Positions 9,490 through 20,455 of a DNA stretch of 64,000 bases are shown piece by piece (within the stretch, counting starts at the first letter, position 1; every line of letters starts with the position of its first letter). The notes under the pieces are model-generated. The model made no database searches. It saw only the letters and a list, made by a program, of their open reading frames with translations, and was not told the origin of the DNA. A program made the translations under genes and the position numbers. Source of the DNA: Geomonas limicola (GTDB lineage Bacteria; Desulfobacterota; Desulfuromonadia; Geobacterales; Geobacteraceae); assembly GCF_014193675.1 (NCBI RefSeq), contig NZ_BLXZ01000005.1, positions 1 through 64,000 of the forward strand. Reading direction: 5' to 3'.

Positions 9490-9997
9490 TTATCACCCGC
9501 TAGATACAGACGAAAGCCACCCCCTGCCCGGGGGTGGCTTTTTTTCGTTTTCCTTCGAACCTCGTCTCGACAGCTCTAGAGCTGGCCCCCCTGTTCAAAG
9601 GTTGCACCTGCCCCAAGCACTCCACCCGACGGGTACCGCCCCTGGCAGCACAGCTTTTGCTCTTCCTCTGCGGTTTTCTGCTGTGCAGCTCATGATCACC
9701 TGCCGCCGTGCCTCCCGAAATGGCTGAGAGTCGATTAGTCAATGTAATATCAGGCATCTAGGTGATCTTATTGTTAGAGATTAATCGGTATCAAATTTGT
9801 AAGCATTAATTTAATGCTGCGCTTTTTCCTGGAATGACCTCACCTGCGGGAAGGCTGCGGAAATCGTAAAGGAGGTGCACGGGATCGAGGATCTCAACAT
9901 GCTCTGTGCTGCATCGATGGTAACCGGGAGGGACCGGGCGGGGTCGTAAGTTCGGGAGAGACAGCCAAAAAAAGAGCTGCAAAAGGAGAGTTATGTG
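9490..9997. other. Intergenic region with an AT-rich palindrome
   Basis: After the terminator come about 450 bases without a convincing gene. An AT-rich stretch (about 9735-9820) holds a perfect 17-base palindrome, AGCATTAATTTAATGCT, at 9802-9818 that could be an operator for the NHL operon. The frame 9815-9949 reads like a short protein tail (AAEIVKEVHGIEDLN) and could be a gene remnant, but it is too short to call. Confidence 0.4.
9513..9545 (+). terminator. Rho-independent terminator after the Sel1 gene
   Basis: An 11-bp perfect stem (AAGCCACCCCC / GGGGGTGGCTT) with a TGCCC loop is followed by a run of T. It ends the type I secretion operon. Confidence 0.93.
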
Positions 9998-10417
9998 ATG
10001 AGAACCGTGCTAGCCAGAATCTTCACGTTGGCGGCCCTGATGCTTCCCGCTGTCCTGGCTGTGGCCCAGGGAGTGCCGGTTGCCGCAAGCCACGCGGTCA
10101 CCGGGTGGAGTGCCGGGGACACCGCAGCAACAGTCCAGATTGCCTTGCAGGTAACCAATCCTGGCAATGCGACCCTTAAAGATGTGAGCCTTTCGGTTGT
10201 GCCGATGGCGCCGGTTACCGGGGGAGAAGCCGCGGTCCAGGTCGGGACCCTGGAACCTCGCCAGAAAAGAACCCTTTCCCTCACGCTCCAGGCGCACCCG
10301 GTATCCGGTGCCAAACAGGTTGCGCTGCTGCCCCTCCGTTTCACCGGCAGCTACCTCGACGAAGACGGAACCGAGCACGCCTTTCCAGTTACCAGCTTCC
10401 CGGGAGGTGAGAAATGA
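9998..10417 (+). CDS. Small secreted beta-sandwich protein, function unknown
   Basis: The 139-residue protein has a signal peptide (LARIFTLAALMLPAVLAVAQG) and one domain with the pattern of a CARDB/NEW3-like immunoglobulin fold (VQIALQVTNPGNATLKDVSL, later VGTLEPRQKRTLSLTL). Such domains are found in exported and surface proteins. AGGAG sits 9 bases before the ATG; a GTG three bases earlier is an alternative start. The stop overlaps the start of the NHL-repeat gene, so the two are translated together and probably act at the same place. I do not recognise a specific family. Confidence 0.75.
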   Translation: MRTVLARIFTLAALMLPAVLAVAQGVPVAASHAVTGWSAGDTAATVQIALQVTNPGNATLKDVSLSVVPMAPVTGGEAAVQVGTLEPRQKRTLSLTLQAHPVSGAKQVALLPLRFTGSYLDEDGTEHAFPVTSFPGGEK

Positions 10418-13284
10418 GACACCATGCCATCAGCAAAGCCATCACAGCGCTGGTCCAGCTTCTCCTGGTTCTGGTGGGATTCGCGACTGCGGCTCAGGCC
10501 GCGCCGGGCGACTTCCTTTTCAGCATCGGTGAACCTACGGTCTACGCGCGGGCATTTTTTCAGACGGTGGACAGCTCCGGCACCATCCGTTACCTGCTCA
10601 CCGACAGCTCAGTCATCAAGGCGGACAGCGCCGGAAACGTACTCGCCCAGTGGGGGAGCTTCGGTACCGGCAATGGCCAGTTCCAGCACCCCATGGATGT
10701 CGCACTGGATAGCTACGGCAACGTCTACGTGGTGGACCAAGGCAACAACCGGATCCAGAAGTTCGACTCGTCAGGCAACTACCTCACCCAGTGGGGGAGC
10801 TACGGGCAAGGCGACGGGCAGTTCAACGCGCCTATAGCGATGGCCGTCGACCGCAACCAAATCGTGTATGTTGCTGAATATTCCGGTTCGCGGGTCCAGA
10901 AGTTCGACAGTTCCGGACACTTCCTGGCCCGGTGGGGGACTCAGGGCGACGCCGACGGCCAAATCAATGGCCCCCAGGACCTGGCAGTCGATGGCAGCGG
11001 CAATGTCTACCTGCTCCAAATAGACAGGTTCCAGAAATTCACCAGTACGGGGACCTTCCTGTTCCGCGTGGGGAACCACGGTTCCGGACCCGGGGAGTTC
11101 AACAACCCTTCGGGGATATCGGTCGATAGCCAAGGGAACCTGTTTGTCAGCGATGCCGGCAACAACCGGGTCCAGAAGTTCGACAGCTCCGGTAACTTCC
11201 TGATGCAGTTCGGCAGCCTAGGGATCGGTAACGGCCAGCTTAACTTCCCCGGCCGAAACGGGGTGGACGGAGCCGGGAACTTCTATGTGAACGACTACGG
11301 CAACCGGAGGCTGCAGATCTTTACTAACGCCGGTAGCTATCTCTCCCAGACCGGGAGCCTCGACCCCGGCAAGCTCGGGAACCCGCAGGGTGCCGCCGTC
11401 GATAGGCTGGGCAACCTGTACGTCTCGGATTTCGGCAATCGGATCCAGGTGTTCGCGCCATCGGGGCAGTTCATGGCCGGCTGGAGCTACCCGGAGGCGG
11501 TCAACATGGCCTTTGACGCCAGCGACAACCTTTACCTGGCGGGGTTCATTCCCCTGGTGAAACTCGACAATAACGGGACCTTCCTGCTGGATTTCGGCAG
11601 ACCGCCAACGGTGCTCCTGATCCAACCGGACAGCATTGCTGCGGATGACGCCGGCAACATCTACGTGCTCGATACCCATTTTGGCCTGGTGGAGCAGTTC
11701 GACAGCTCGGGGAACCACCTGAAGACCTGGCCCGATCAATCAGGTTCGGCGCCGGGGAGGCTCCAGTTTGCTTACGGTATTGCCAGCGACCGTAACGGCT
11801 TTCTCTATATAAGCGATACCTACAACGACCGGGTGCAGAAATTCGACAGCCTCGGCAACTTCGTTACCCTCTGGGGCAGCACCGGTTCGGCGCCGGGACA
11901 GTTTTCCCGTCCGGACGCCATTGCCGCCGACACCAGTGGCAATGTCTACGTGGCCGACGGTTCGCGGGTCCAGGTCTTCAGCAACACCGGAGGATTGGTG
12001 GCGCAACTGGGTGCCTTTGGTAACGGACCGGGCCAGTTCGACCGGGTGGGCACCCTGTCCTGCGACCGGCGGGGGACCAGGGTCTACGTGGTCGACCCCA
12101 ACAACAATCGGGTCCAGGTATTTGAAGGCTATGGCAGCGCGCAGACCTACAGCCTAAGCTACAGTGCCGGCCCCGGAGGGAGCATCTCGGGCGAAAGCCA
12201 GCAGACGGTAGCCGAGGGGGGGAGCGGGAGCCCAGTTAGCGCCGTGCCCGCATCCGGCTACCACTTCGGATCCTGGAGTGACGGGGTGACCAGTGCCTCC
12301 CGCACCGATACCAACGTGAGATCCGACCTGAACGTCACGGCAACCTTTACCGCGGGACCGCTTACCTACACACTCACCTTCCTGGCCGGCCCCAACGGAT
12401 CGGTCCAGGGAACCTCACCGGAAATCCTCTGGCCGGGCGGGTGGAGCGACCCCATCACCGCGGTCCCGAATGCCGGCTACCGTTTCGTCAACTGGACTGG
12501 GGACAACGGCTTCCTTACGACCTCGGAAAACCCGCTGCAGCTGAGGTACGCCTCCGCCACGCAGACCATCACCGCCAACTTCGCCCCCGTGGTATCGACG
12601 GCGCGGTTAAGCTACAGCGCCGGCCCCAACGGCAGCCTCAGCGGTGCCGCTTCGCAGGTGGTGCCGCTCGGGGGGAGCGGAACGCAGGTTAACGCCATCG
12701 CCAACTGGGGCTACCACTTCGTCTCCTGGAGTGACGGCCTGACCAGCGCCTCGCGCACCGATACTAACGTACGCGGAGACCTCACGGTCACCGCCAGTTT
12801 TGCCGCTGACCAGACCACCTACACACTCACCTTCAGCGCCGGGGCCGGCGGCAGCATTAACGGCGTGAGCCCGGAAATCCTCTGGCCGGGCGGCTGGAGC
12901 GACCCGATTACCGCCATTCCCAATGCGGGCTACCACTTCCTCAACTGGACCGGCGACAACGGCTTCGTCGCCAGCACCGAGAATCCGCTGCGGGTGAAAA
13001 ACGCCTCGGCAAGCCAGAACATCCGCGCCAACTTTGCAGCCGACCAGTCCACCTATACGCTCACCTTCAGCGCGGGTCCGGGCGGCAGCATCAACGGGAC
13101 CACTCCGGAGATCCTCTGGCCGGGCGGCTGGAGCGATCCCATCACTGCCGTTCCCAGTGCCGGCTACCACTTCGTCAACTGGACCGGCGACAACGGTTTC
13201 CTCACCAGCACCGAGAACCCGCTACGGGTCAAAAACGCAGCGGCAAGCCAGAACATCACCGCTCATTTCGCCGTTAACCCGTAA
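10414..13284 (+). CDS. Secreted NHL-repeat protein with five C-terminal InlB-type repeats
   Basis: A signal peptide (about 1-29) is followed by roughly a dozen NHL-type blades up to residue 570. They repeat VxKFDSSGNFLxxWGSxGxG and xxAVDxxGNxYVxDxGNNR, enough for two six-bladed propellers. Residues 576-956 hold five repeats of the divergent InlB B-repeat kind (SLSYSAGPGGSISG at first, later YTLTFSAGxGGSING... WSDPITAVPxAGYHFxNWTG); alternate copies differ, giving an ABABB order. NHL propellers bind protein or carbohydrate and the C-terminal repeats are surface stalks, so an extracellular binding protein is likely. It is coupled to the small secreted protein upstream. It has no sorting signal that I recognise. 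Confidence 0.85.
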   Translation: MRHHAISKAITALVQLLLVLVGFATAAQAAPGDFLFSIGEPTVYARAFFQTVDSSGTIRYLLTDSSVIKADSAGNVLAQWGSFGTGNGQFQHPMDVALDSYGNVYVVDQGNNRIQKFDSSGNYLTQWGSYGQGDGQFNAPIAMAVDRNQIVYVAEYSGSRVQKFDSSGHFLARWGTQGDADGQINGPQDLAVDGSGNVYLLQIDRFQKFTSTGTFLFRVGNHGSGPGEFNNPSGISVDSQGNLFVSDAGNNRVQKFDSSGNFLMQFGSLGIGNGQLNFPGRNGVDGAGNFYVNDYGNRRLQIFTNAGSYLSQTGSLDPGKLGNPQGAAVDRLGNLYVSDFGNRIQVFAPSGQFMAGWSYPEAVNMAFDASDNLYLAGFIPLVKLDNNGTFLLDFGRPPTVLLIQPDSIAADDAGNIYVLDTHFGLVEQFDSSGNHLKTWPDQSGSAPGRLQFAYGIASDRNGFLYISDTYNDRVQKFDSLGNFVTLWGSTGSAPGQFSRPDAIAADTSGNVYVADGSRVQVFSNTGGLVAQLGAFGNGPGQFDRVGTLSCDRRGTRVYVVDPNNNRVQVFEGYGSAQTYSLSYSAGPGGSISGESQQTVAEGGSGSPVSAVPASGYHFGSWSDGVTSASRTDTNVRSDLNVTATFTAGPLTYTLTFLAGPNGSVQGTSPEILWPGGWSDPITAVPNAGYRFVNWTGDNGFLTTSENPLQLRYASATQTITANFAPVVSTARLSYSAGPNGSLSGAASQVVPLGGSGTQVNAIANWGYHFVSWSDGLTSASRTDTNVRGDLTVTASFAADQTTYTLTFSAGAGGSINGVSPEILWPGGWSDPITAIPNAGYHFLNWTGDNGFVASTENPLRVKNASASQNIRANFAADQSTYTLTFSAGPGGSINGTTPEILWPGGWSDPITAVPSAGYHFVNWTGDNGFLTSTENPLRVKNAAASQNITAHFAVNP

Positions 13285-13309
13285 CCCTCAGCAACTGAAA
13301 AGGACCACC

Positions 13310-13340
13310 AGGGCTCGCCCTTCCCGAAGGGCGGGCCTTT
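13310..13340 (+). terminator. Probable terminator after the NHL gene
   Basis: A GC-rich stem (GGGCTCGCCCTT / AAGGGCGGGCCT, with G-U pairs and one bulge) with a CCCG loop is followed by only three T. Termination may be partial. Confidence 0.6.
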
Positions 13341-13530
13341 GTGCGTTCCGGGGCGGAGGGGGACGATCCGTTCAGGCGGAACCTCTCTGGGGGGAGCCGG
13401 GTCCGGGGTGTGCCGCGTAAGGGTGGGGAGCTGGTGGTGCCATTGACGGAAAGATTAGAGTCTATAAACTTAACGGGTGCTGGAGGGGCAGAACCTCGCC
13501 CGCACTTCACGAGGTTTGCTGGAGGGAACC

Positions 13531-14877
13531 ATGACACGACGCAGCCTGAACATCCTGATGATCTGCCACCGCAACCGGTTGGATGCCTACGCGCGGCCCC
13601 ATGCGCTGGCCGCGCAGCTGGTGCGGCGCGGGCACCGCGTCACGCTGCTGCTGCATTCGGTGAACGACCGCTTCGGGATCAGGACCTTCGACTGGGACGG
13701 TGTGCGTGCGGTGGAGATTCCGGATCTGCTCTGGGGACGGATGCGCACCGGTTGGGATCCCTGGAACACCCTGAACCGGATTTACTTCTTAAGCCGGGAG
13801 AAGGAGCGCTACGACCTGGTGCACTGCTTCGAAACGCGGCCCGCGACCATCTACCCGGCGCTGTACTTCGTGCGCAAGCACAACCTCCCCTGGATCACAG
13901 ACTGGAACGACTGGTTCGGCAGGGGAGGGCTCATCGAGATCAACCGGCCCGGCTGGTACCGGACCATCTTCGGCGGACTGGAGACCTACTACGAGGAGGC
14001 CTTCCGTCCCAAGGCAGACGGCCTCACCGTGATCTCGACCGCACTGGCCGACCGCGCCAGCGGGCTGGGACTGCTTCCCGAGCAGGTCTGCCATATCCCG
14101 GGAGGCACCTTCCCCGACTGGTTCAAGGCGCGCTCCAAGCAGGAGTGTCGGCTGCGCATGGGGTTCCCCATGGGGGCGAAGATCCTCGGGTTCAGCTCCT
14201 CGACCTCGCACTTCGATCTGGAGATCGTGCTCAAGGCGCTGAAGCGGGTAGCCGCGGAATATCCGGATGTGATGCTGGTGATTACGGGCAAAGCCCGCAA
14301 GGCGGTGCGCGAAATGGTGCGGGAGTTCGAAGTGGAGGCGCAGGTGCATTTCACCGGCTACGTTTCGCTGGAGGCGCTCCCCTGGTACTTGGGGTGCGCG
14401 GACCTGTTCCTGCTTCCGATGGCTGACCGCCCCTACAACTGGGGGCGCTGGCCCAACAAGATGTGCGAGTACCTAAGCCTGGGGAGACCGACGGTGGCCA
14501 ACCCGGTGGGAGACATCAAGAGTCTCTTCGAGAAGGAGCAGGTGGGGCTTTTGGCCGATTGGGACGCGGAGGATTTCGCCGCGAAGATCCTGCACCTGTT
14601 GCACAACCCGAACCTGGCGGCCCGGCTGGGCGAGCAGGCGCGCCTGGTCGCGGTGAACCTGTACGACTGGCGCAAGCTGGGTGCGGACCTCGAGGCCTTT
14701 TATTTCCGGGTACTGGAGAGCCGGGAGGAAGGGCCCCGGGTGGGGGAGCCGCTGGCCGACGACGATGTCGGTAAGCTCGCCGGCAGCCATCCCCACAGCA
14801 CGGGCGGTTCGAGCATTCGGCAGTGGCTGATCGCCATCCTGAAGCACTACTTCCTGCGTGCGCACCTGGTCAGCTAG
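13531..14877 (+). CDS. Glycosyltransferase, GT-B fold (GT4-like)
   Basis: The 448-residue protein starts with a GT-B N-terminal Rossmann segment (NILMICHRNRLDAYARPHALA, truncated here at its last residues) and a donor-binding C-terminal half with VMLVITGKARKAVREMV and the acidic ADLFLLPMAD...NKMCEYLSLGRPTVANPVGDI region typical of family 4. The start at 13531 has GGAGG just upstream and removes an unlikely 18-residue extension. Donor and acceptor cannot be told. It stands alone, pointing at the ligase gene on the other strand. Transfer of a sugar to a lipid or surface polysaccharide is the likely role. Confidence 0.82.
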   Translation: MTRRSLNILMICHRNRLDAYARPHALAAQLVRRGHRVTLLLHSVNDRFGIRTFDWDGVRAVEIPDLLWGRMRTGWDPWNTLNRIYFLSREKERYDLVHCFETRPATIYPALYFVRKHNLPWITDWNDWFGRGGLIEINRPGWYRTIFGGLETYYEEAFRPKADGLTVISTALADRASGLGLLPEQVCHIPGGTFPDWFKARSKQECRLRMGFPMGAKILGFSSSTSHFDLEIVLKALKRVAAEYPDVMLVITGKARKAVREMVREFEVEAQVHFTGYVSLEALPWYLGCADLFLLPMADRPYNWGRWPNKMCEYLSLGRPTVANPVGDIKSLFEKEQVGLLADWDAEDFAAKILHLLHNPNLAARLGEQARLVAVNLYDWRKLGADLEAFYFRVLESREEGPRVGEPLADDDVGKLAGSHPHSTGGSSIRQWLIAILKHYFLRAHLVS

Positions 14878-14918
14878 CGCCAACGACGCGGCGCTCCCGT
14901 TACCCTGGAAGAGCCGCG

Positions 14919-16946
<2,028 letters not shown>

Positions 16947-16994
16947 TTAAAATGCGGAAGTTTGAGAGGTGCGATAACTACGGCAAAAGTTCGA

Positions 16995-17234
16995 ACCACA
17001 GAGGTGCGCAGAGGATCACAGGGGAGGACCGGATCGAACTCAGGAATGCCGGAATCAAAATCCGGTGCTCCATCGCTGGTCGCAGTCATCCGGGCTTCCT
17101 GCTTTTGCTCGTTTTTACGTTCCTGCCTGGAAATGAGGACGCTTTAGCGTCCCAGTTTGCGGTAGCGCTCGACCCCAGAGCGTCATGCAACTCTCTAAGC
17201 CTTTCCTCTGGGTGCCTCTGTGCGCCTCAGTGGT
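16995..17234. repeat. Imperfect long inverted repeat, CACAGAGG family
   Basis: The left arm at 16995-17024 (AACCACAGAGGTGCGCAGAG and on) and the right arm at 17204-17234 (reverse complement AACCACTGAGGCGCACAGAG and on) match over about 30 bases with a few mismatches, with about 180 bases between them. The same arm sequence recurs at 19491-19583, downstream of the helicase gene. It is a dispersed intergenic element, not a gene. Confidence 0.75.
17021..17083 (-). pseudogene. Decayed tRNA-Gln (UUG) sequence
   Basis: On the minus strand the order is D-arm-like AGCGATGGAGCA, a perfect anticodon arm CCGGATTTTGATTCCGG with anticodon TTG, variable loop CATTC, a T-loop TTCGATC and an acceptor-like CTCCCC. 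This follows bacterial tRNA-Gln (GGCACCGGATTxTGATTCCGG is its usual anticodon arm). The T-stem no longer pairs (CTGAG against CGGTC), the 5' acceptor strand is missing, and no CCA follows CTCCCC, so it cannot be a working tRNA. It lies inside the inverted repeat and may mark a former insertion site. Confidence 0.6.
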
Positions 17235-17424
17235 TAAAGCTTGTTTCAAAATCACTCTGTATAGCATATGCCCAACCAGAAGGAAACTGGCATGGATATA
17301 GCGGCTTGATTTGCCACGGCGGTTCTGGTAACTATTACGGGCCGCCGTCTTCCCGACCGGCGGCTCTTTTTTGGCCTGCGTTCAAGTTCTGCAGCAAAAA
17401 AGGACGCACTATCAAGAGGTTTGC

Positions 17425-19461
17425 ATGCTTGACCTTTCCCGTTTGAACCCCGAACAACTTGCCGCCGTCAAGCACACCGAGGGGCCGCTTTTGGTCCTGG
17501 CCGGTGCCGGCTCCGGCAAGACCGGCGTCATCACCTACCGGATCGCCCACCTCATCCTGAACAAAAAGGTGCCGCCGGACCGCATCCTTGCGGTCACTTT
17601 CACCAACAAGGCCGCCAAAGAGATGAAGGAGCGCGTCGAACACCTGGTGGGACGCAAGAACTGCAAGGGGATCGTGCTCTCCACCTTCCACTCGCTGGGG
17701 GTCCGGGTCCTCAAGCGCGACATCGAGTGCCTGGGCTACAAGAAGAACTTCTCCATCTACTCGACCGCCGACCAGGTGGGACTGGTGCGCCAGATCGTGC
17801 GCGAGGTGAACTCGGACAACAAGAAGTACGATGCCGAGCAGATCATCTGGCGCATCTCGGGGGCGAAAAACAAGCTGATCCCGCCGGACCGCTTCACGCC
17901 GAACCCTACCGACGACGTGGACATGATGGCGGCGCTCGTCTACCCGCGCTACCAGTCGGCCTTGAAGGCCTACAACGCCATCGATTTCGACGACATCATC
18001 ATGCTGACCGCCGAACTCCTGCAGCACCACCCCAAGGTGCTCAAGCACTGGCAGGACCGCTTCAGCTACCTCATGGTTGACGAGTACCAGGACACCAACT
18101 CCTCGCAGTACCTGCTGGTGAACCACCTGGCGGCCGGCTGCGGCAACCTCTGCGTGGTGGGCGACGACGACCAGTCCATCTACGGCTGGCGCGGCGCCGA
18201 CGTCGGCAACATCCTCGACTTCGAGAAGGATTTCAAGGGGTGCCGCACCATAAAGCTGGAGCAGAACTACCGTTCGACCGGCAACATCCTGGACGCGGCC
18301 AACAGTGTCATCAGCAACAACAAGGTGAGAAAGGCCAAGAAGCTCTGGACCGCCACCGGGACCGGGCCGCTCATCGACCTGTGCATCGTGCAGGACGACG
18401 AGGAGGAAGCGACCTCGGTGGTGGAGCGCATCCAGCTCGAGCGCTTCAAAAAAGACACCCCCTACAGCGACTTCGCCATCCTCTACCGCACCAACGCGCA
18501 AAGCCGCGCGTTCGAGGAGCAACTCCGCTTCGAGGACATCCCCTACGTGCTGGTGGGGGGGACCCAGTTCTTCGAGCGCAAGGAGGTGAAGGACACCATC
18601 TCCTACCTGAGGGTGATCGCGAACCCGTTGGACGAGGTGGCACTGCTGCGCATCATCAATTTCCCCAAGCGCGGCATCGGCGACCACACGGTGATCCGGA
18701 TCAACCAGTGGTCCCTGGAACACGAGGTGCCGCTTTTCGAGGCGCTGGGAAGGGTAGGGGAGATCGAGGGGGTTACCGAGCCGATCAGGGACAAGGTGCT
18801 TGGCTTCCACGACCTGTTGGTCGACGCATCCGAGCGTTTCCGCGGCGAGGGGAACATTGCCGAGAAGGGAAAATGTCTCTTCGACAGCCTGGGGATCGAA
18901 TCGGAGATCTACCGGACCATCGACGACCAGAAGGCGGCCCGGCGCAAGGTGGAGAACGTCGAGCAGGTGATCAACTCGATGGCGGCCTACGAGGACCGGG
19001 TCCCCGGCGCGACGCTCAACGGGTTCATGGAAAAGGTCTCGCTGATGGACGAGGACCGCTTCTCAGGGAAGGACAAGAAGGATCACGGCAAGGATGCGGT
19101 GACCCTCATGTCGCTGCATTCCAGCAAGGGGCTCGAATTTCCCTTCGTTTTCCTGGTGGGAATGGAGGACGAGATCCTGCCGCACAAGCGCTCCATCTAC
19201 GAGGACGATTCCATCGACGAGGAGCGGCGGCTCTGCTACGTCGGGATCACCCGGGCGCGCCAGCAGCTGGTGATGACCCGCACCCTGTTCCGCAAGAAGT
19301 ACGGCAAGCTGCAGGAGCGTATCCCGTCCCGGTTTTTGGAAGAGATCCCGCCGGGGGTGTTGAACGTGATCCAAAGTGGTGTGGTGCAGGAGACTTCGGA
19401 GGAAGAAGCAGAGAAGAGCGCGGAAGGTTTCTTCGCCAAGATGCGGGCGATGATGGGGTAG
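17425..19461 (+). CDS. ATP-dependent DNA helicase, UvrD/Rep family
   Basis: This 678-residue superfamily 1A helicase has the Q motif (LNPEQLAAV), Walker A GAGSGKT, motif Ia TFTNKAAKEMKERV, motif II VDEYQDTN, motif III GDDDQSIYGWRGAD, motif IV QNYRST, motif V TLMSLHSSKGLEF and motif VI YVGITRARQQL. The length and the N-terminus close to motif I are nearer to Rep than to UvrD or PcrA, which carry longer C-termini. It unwinds 3'-5' in replication restart or repair. The start at 17425 (MLDLSRLNPEQ) removes an unlikely 18-residue extension. Confidence 0.93.
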   Translation: MLDLSRLNPEQLAAVKHTEGPLLVLAGAGSGKTGVITYRIAHLILNKKVPPDRILAVTFTNKAAKEMKERVEHLVGRKNCKGIVLSTFHSLGVRVLKRDIECLGYKKNFSIYSTADQVGLVRQIVREVNSDNKKYDAEQIIWRISGAKNKLIPPDRFTPNPTDDVDMMAALVYPRYQSALKAYNAIDFDDIIMLTAELLQHHPKVLKHWQDRFSYLMVDEYQDTNSSQYLLVNHLAAGCGNLCVVGDDDQSIYGWRGADVGNILDFEKDFKGCRTIKLEQNYRSTGNILDAANSVISNNKVRKAKKLWTATGTGPLIDLCIVQDDEEEATSVVERIQLERFKKDTPYSDFAILYRTNAQSRAFEEQLRFEDIPYVLVGGTQFFERKEVKDTISYLRVIANPLDEVALLRIINFPKRGIGDHTVIRINQWSLEHEVPLFEALGRVGEIEGVTEPIRDKVLGFHDLLVDASERFRGEGNIAEKGKCLFDSLGIESEIYRTIDDQKAARRKVENVEQVINSMAAYEDRVPGATLNGFMEKVSLMDEDRFSGKDKKDHGKDAVTLMSLHSSKGLEFPFVFLVGMEDEILPHKRSIYEDDSIDEERRLCYVGITRARQQLVMTRTLFRKKYGKLQERIPSRFLEEIPPGVLNVIQSGVVQETSEEEAEKSAEGFFAKMRAMMG

Positions 19462-19490
19462 AGGTAGAGCTAGCCTGGATCAAAAGCTTG

Positions 19491-19583
19491 AACCACAGAG
19501 GCGCACAGAGGAACACAGGGTACAACCAAAAACATGACTAGTTTTTGCCGTTCCCCTGTCTCCCTCTGTGCGCCTCTGTCGTC
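19491..19583. repeat. Inverted repeat, CACAGAGG family, second copy
   Basis: The left arm at 19491-19520 (AACCACAGAGGCGCACAGAG, then GAACACAGGG) and the right arm at 19554-19583 are near-perfect reverse complements over 30 bases with a 33-base spacer. It can form a long hairpin just after the helicase stop. The arms match the copy at 16995-17234, so both ends of the helicase gene carry the element. Confidence 0.85.
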
Positions 19584-19635
19584 AGGCCTTGCCTCGAGAT
19601 GATTGTCCATCGTCAGTTATCAATTGGTTTGATTA

Positions 19636-20262
19636 TCAATTGGTTTTCTTAATCGTCTTGTCGCCCGGATGCCAACCCAAGGGGCAGAGGGAGCCGGTCT
19701 GCAGCGCCTCGAGGACTCGCAGGGTCTCCTCGATGCTGCGCCCCACATCCAGGTTGTGCACCACCTGGTACTGGAGGATCCCCTCGGGGTCGATGATATA
19801 GAGCCCGCGCAGCGCCACCCCCTCTTTCTCATCGAGGCAGCCGTATTTGGCGGCGGTCTCCTTCTTCAGGTCGGAGAGCAGCGGAAACTGCAGGTTACCA
19901 AGGTCGCCACGCTGCACCCAGGCGAGGTGCGAGAACTTGCTGTCGGTGGAGGCTCCCAGCACCACCGCATCCAGTGCCATGAACTTGTCGAGGGCGGCGT
20001 TGAACCCGCGGATCTCGGTCGGGCAGACGAAGGTGAAATCCATCGGGTAGAAGAAGAGCACTACCCACTTGCCGTGGTAATCGGCCAGGTTTATCGTCTT
20101 GAATTCTTTTCCACTCTGGAGACTAACCCAGGCATCGAGTACAAACCCCGGAGCCGGTTCGCCGACCTTGGCCACGTGGGCTGGGGCGGGAGGAGCGGCA
20201 AAGGCCGGGGTCGCGGCCGGGAATATCAGGGCAGCGAGCAAAAGCAGCGCGGAAAGTTTCAT
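19636..20262 (-). CDS. Periplasmic 2-Cys peroxiredoxin (AhpC/Prx1 type)
   Basis: The first 22 residues form a signal peptide (LLLLAALIFPAATPAFA), followed by a full typical 2-Cys peroxiredoxin. The peroxidatic Cys is in DFTFVCPTE and the resolving Cys in GSLCPLGWHPG near the C-terminus. It reduces hydrogen peroxide or organic peroxides; the export signal puts it in the periplasm, which is unusual for this family (most AhpC proteins are cytoplasmic). The partner reductase is not nearby. It is transcribed alone, away from the cyclophilin gene. Confidence 0.92.
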   Translation of the reverse strand: MKLSALLLLAALIFPAATPAFAAPPAPAHVAKVGEPAPGFVLDAWVSLQSGKEFKTINLADYHGKWVVLFFYPMDFTFVCPTEIRGFNAALDKFMALDAVVLGASTDSKFSHLAWVQRGDLGNLQFPLLSDLKKETAAKYGCLDEKEGVALRGLYIIDPEGILQYQVVHNLDVGRSIEETLRVLEALQTGSLCPLGWHPGDKTIKKTN

Positions 20263-20455
20263 GATGTTTCCTCCGGGAAGGTACGAATCGAGAACTCAGG
20301 ATTTCTCTGAGCGCCCTGCAGGTCTCTAATAATACCCTTGGCTCTCGTCAAAATGCAACTCAATGAGGAAAAACTATTCACCTCTGGGGGTATGTATGAT
20401 AAAAATACCGGATGAATCTCTGAACACATAACTCTACTAAAAGGAGCGTCACTAC

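Noticed and set aside
9815-9949. Short frame with a perfect Shine-Dalgarno-like AAAGGAGG inside (9868-9875)
   Set aside because: No start codon follows at a usable distance; the frame reads like a gene tail but is only 45 codons long, so it is mentioned only as a possible remnant.
18240-19541. 433-residue plus-strand frame inside the helicase gene
   Set aside because: It is a frame-shifted shadow of the helicase, rich in Arg, Gly and His, with no start signal.
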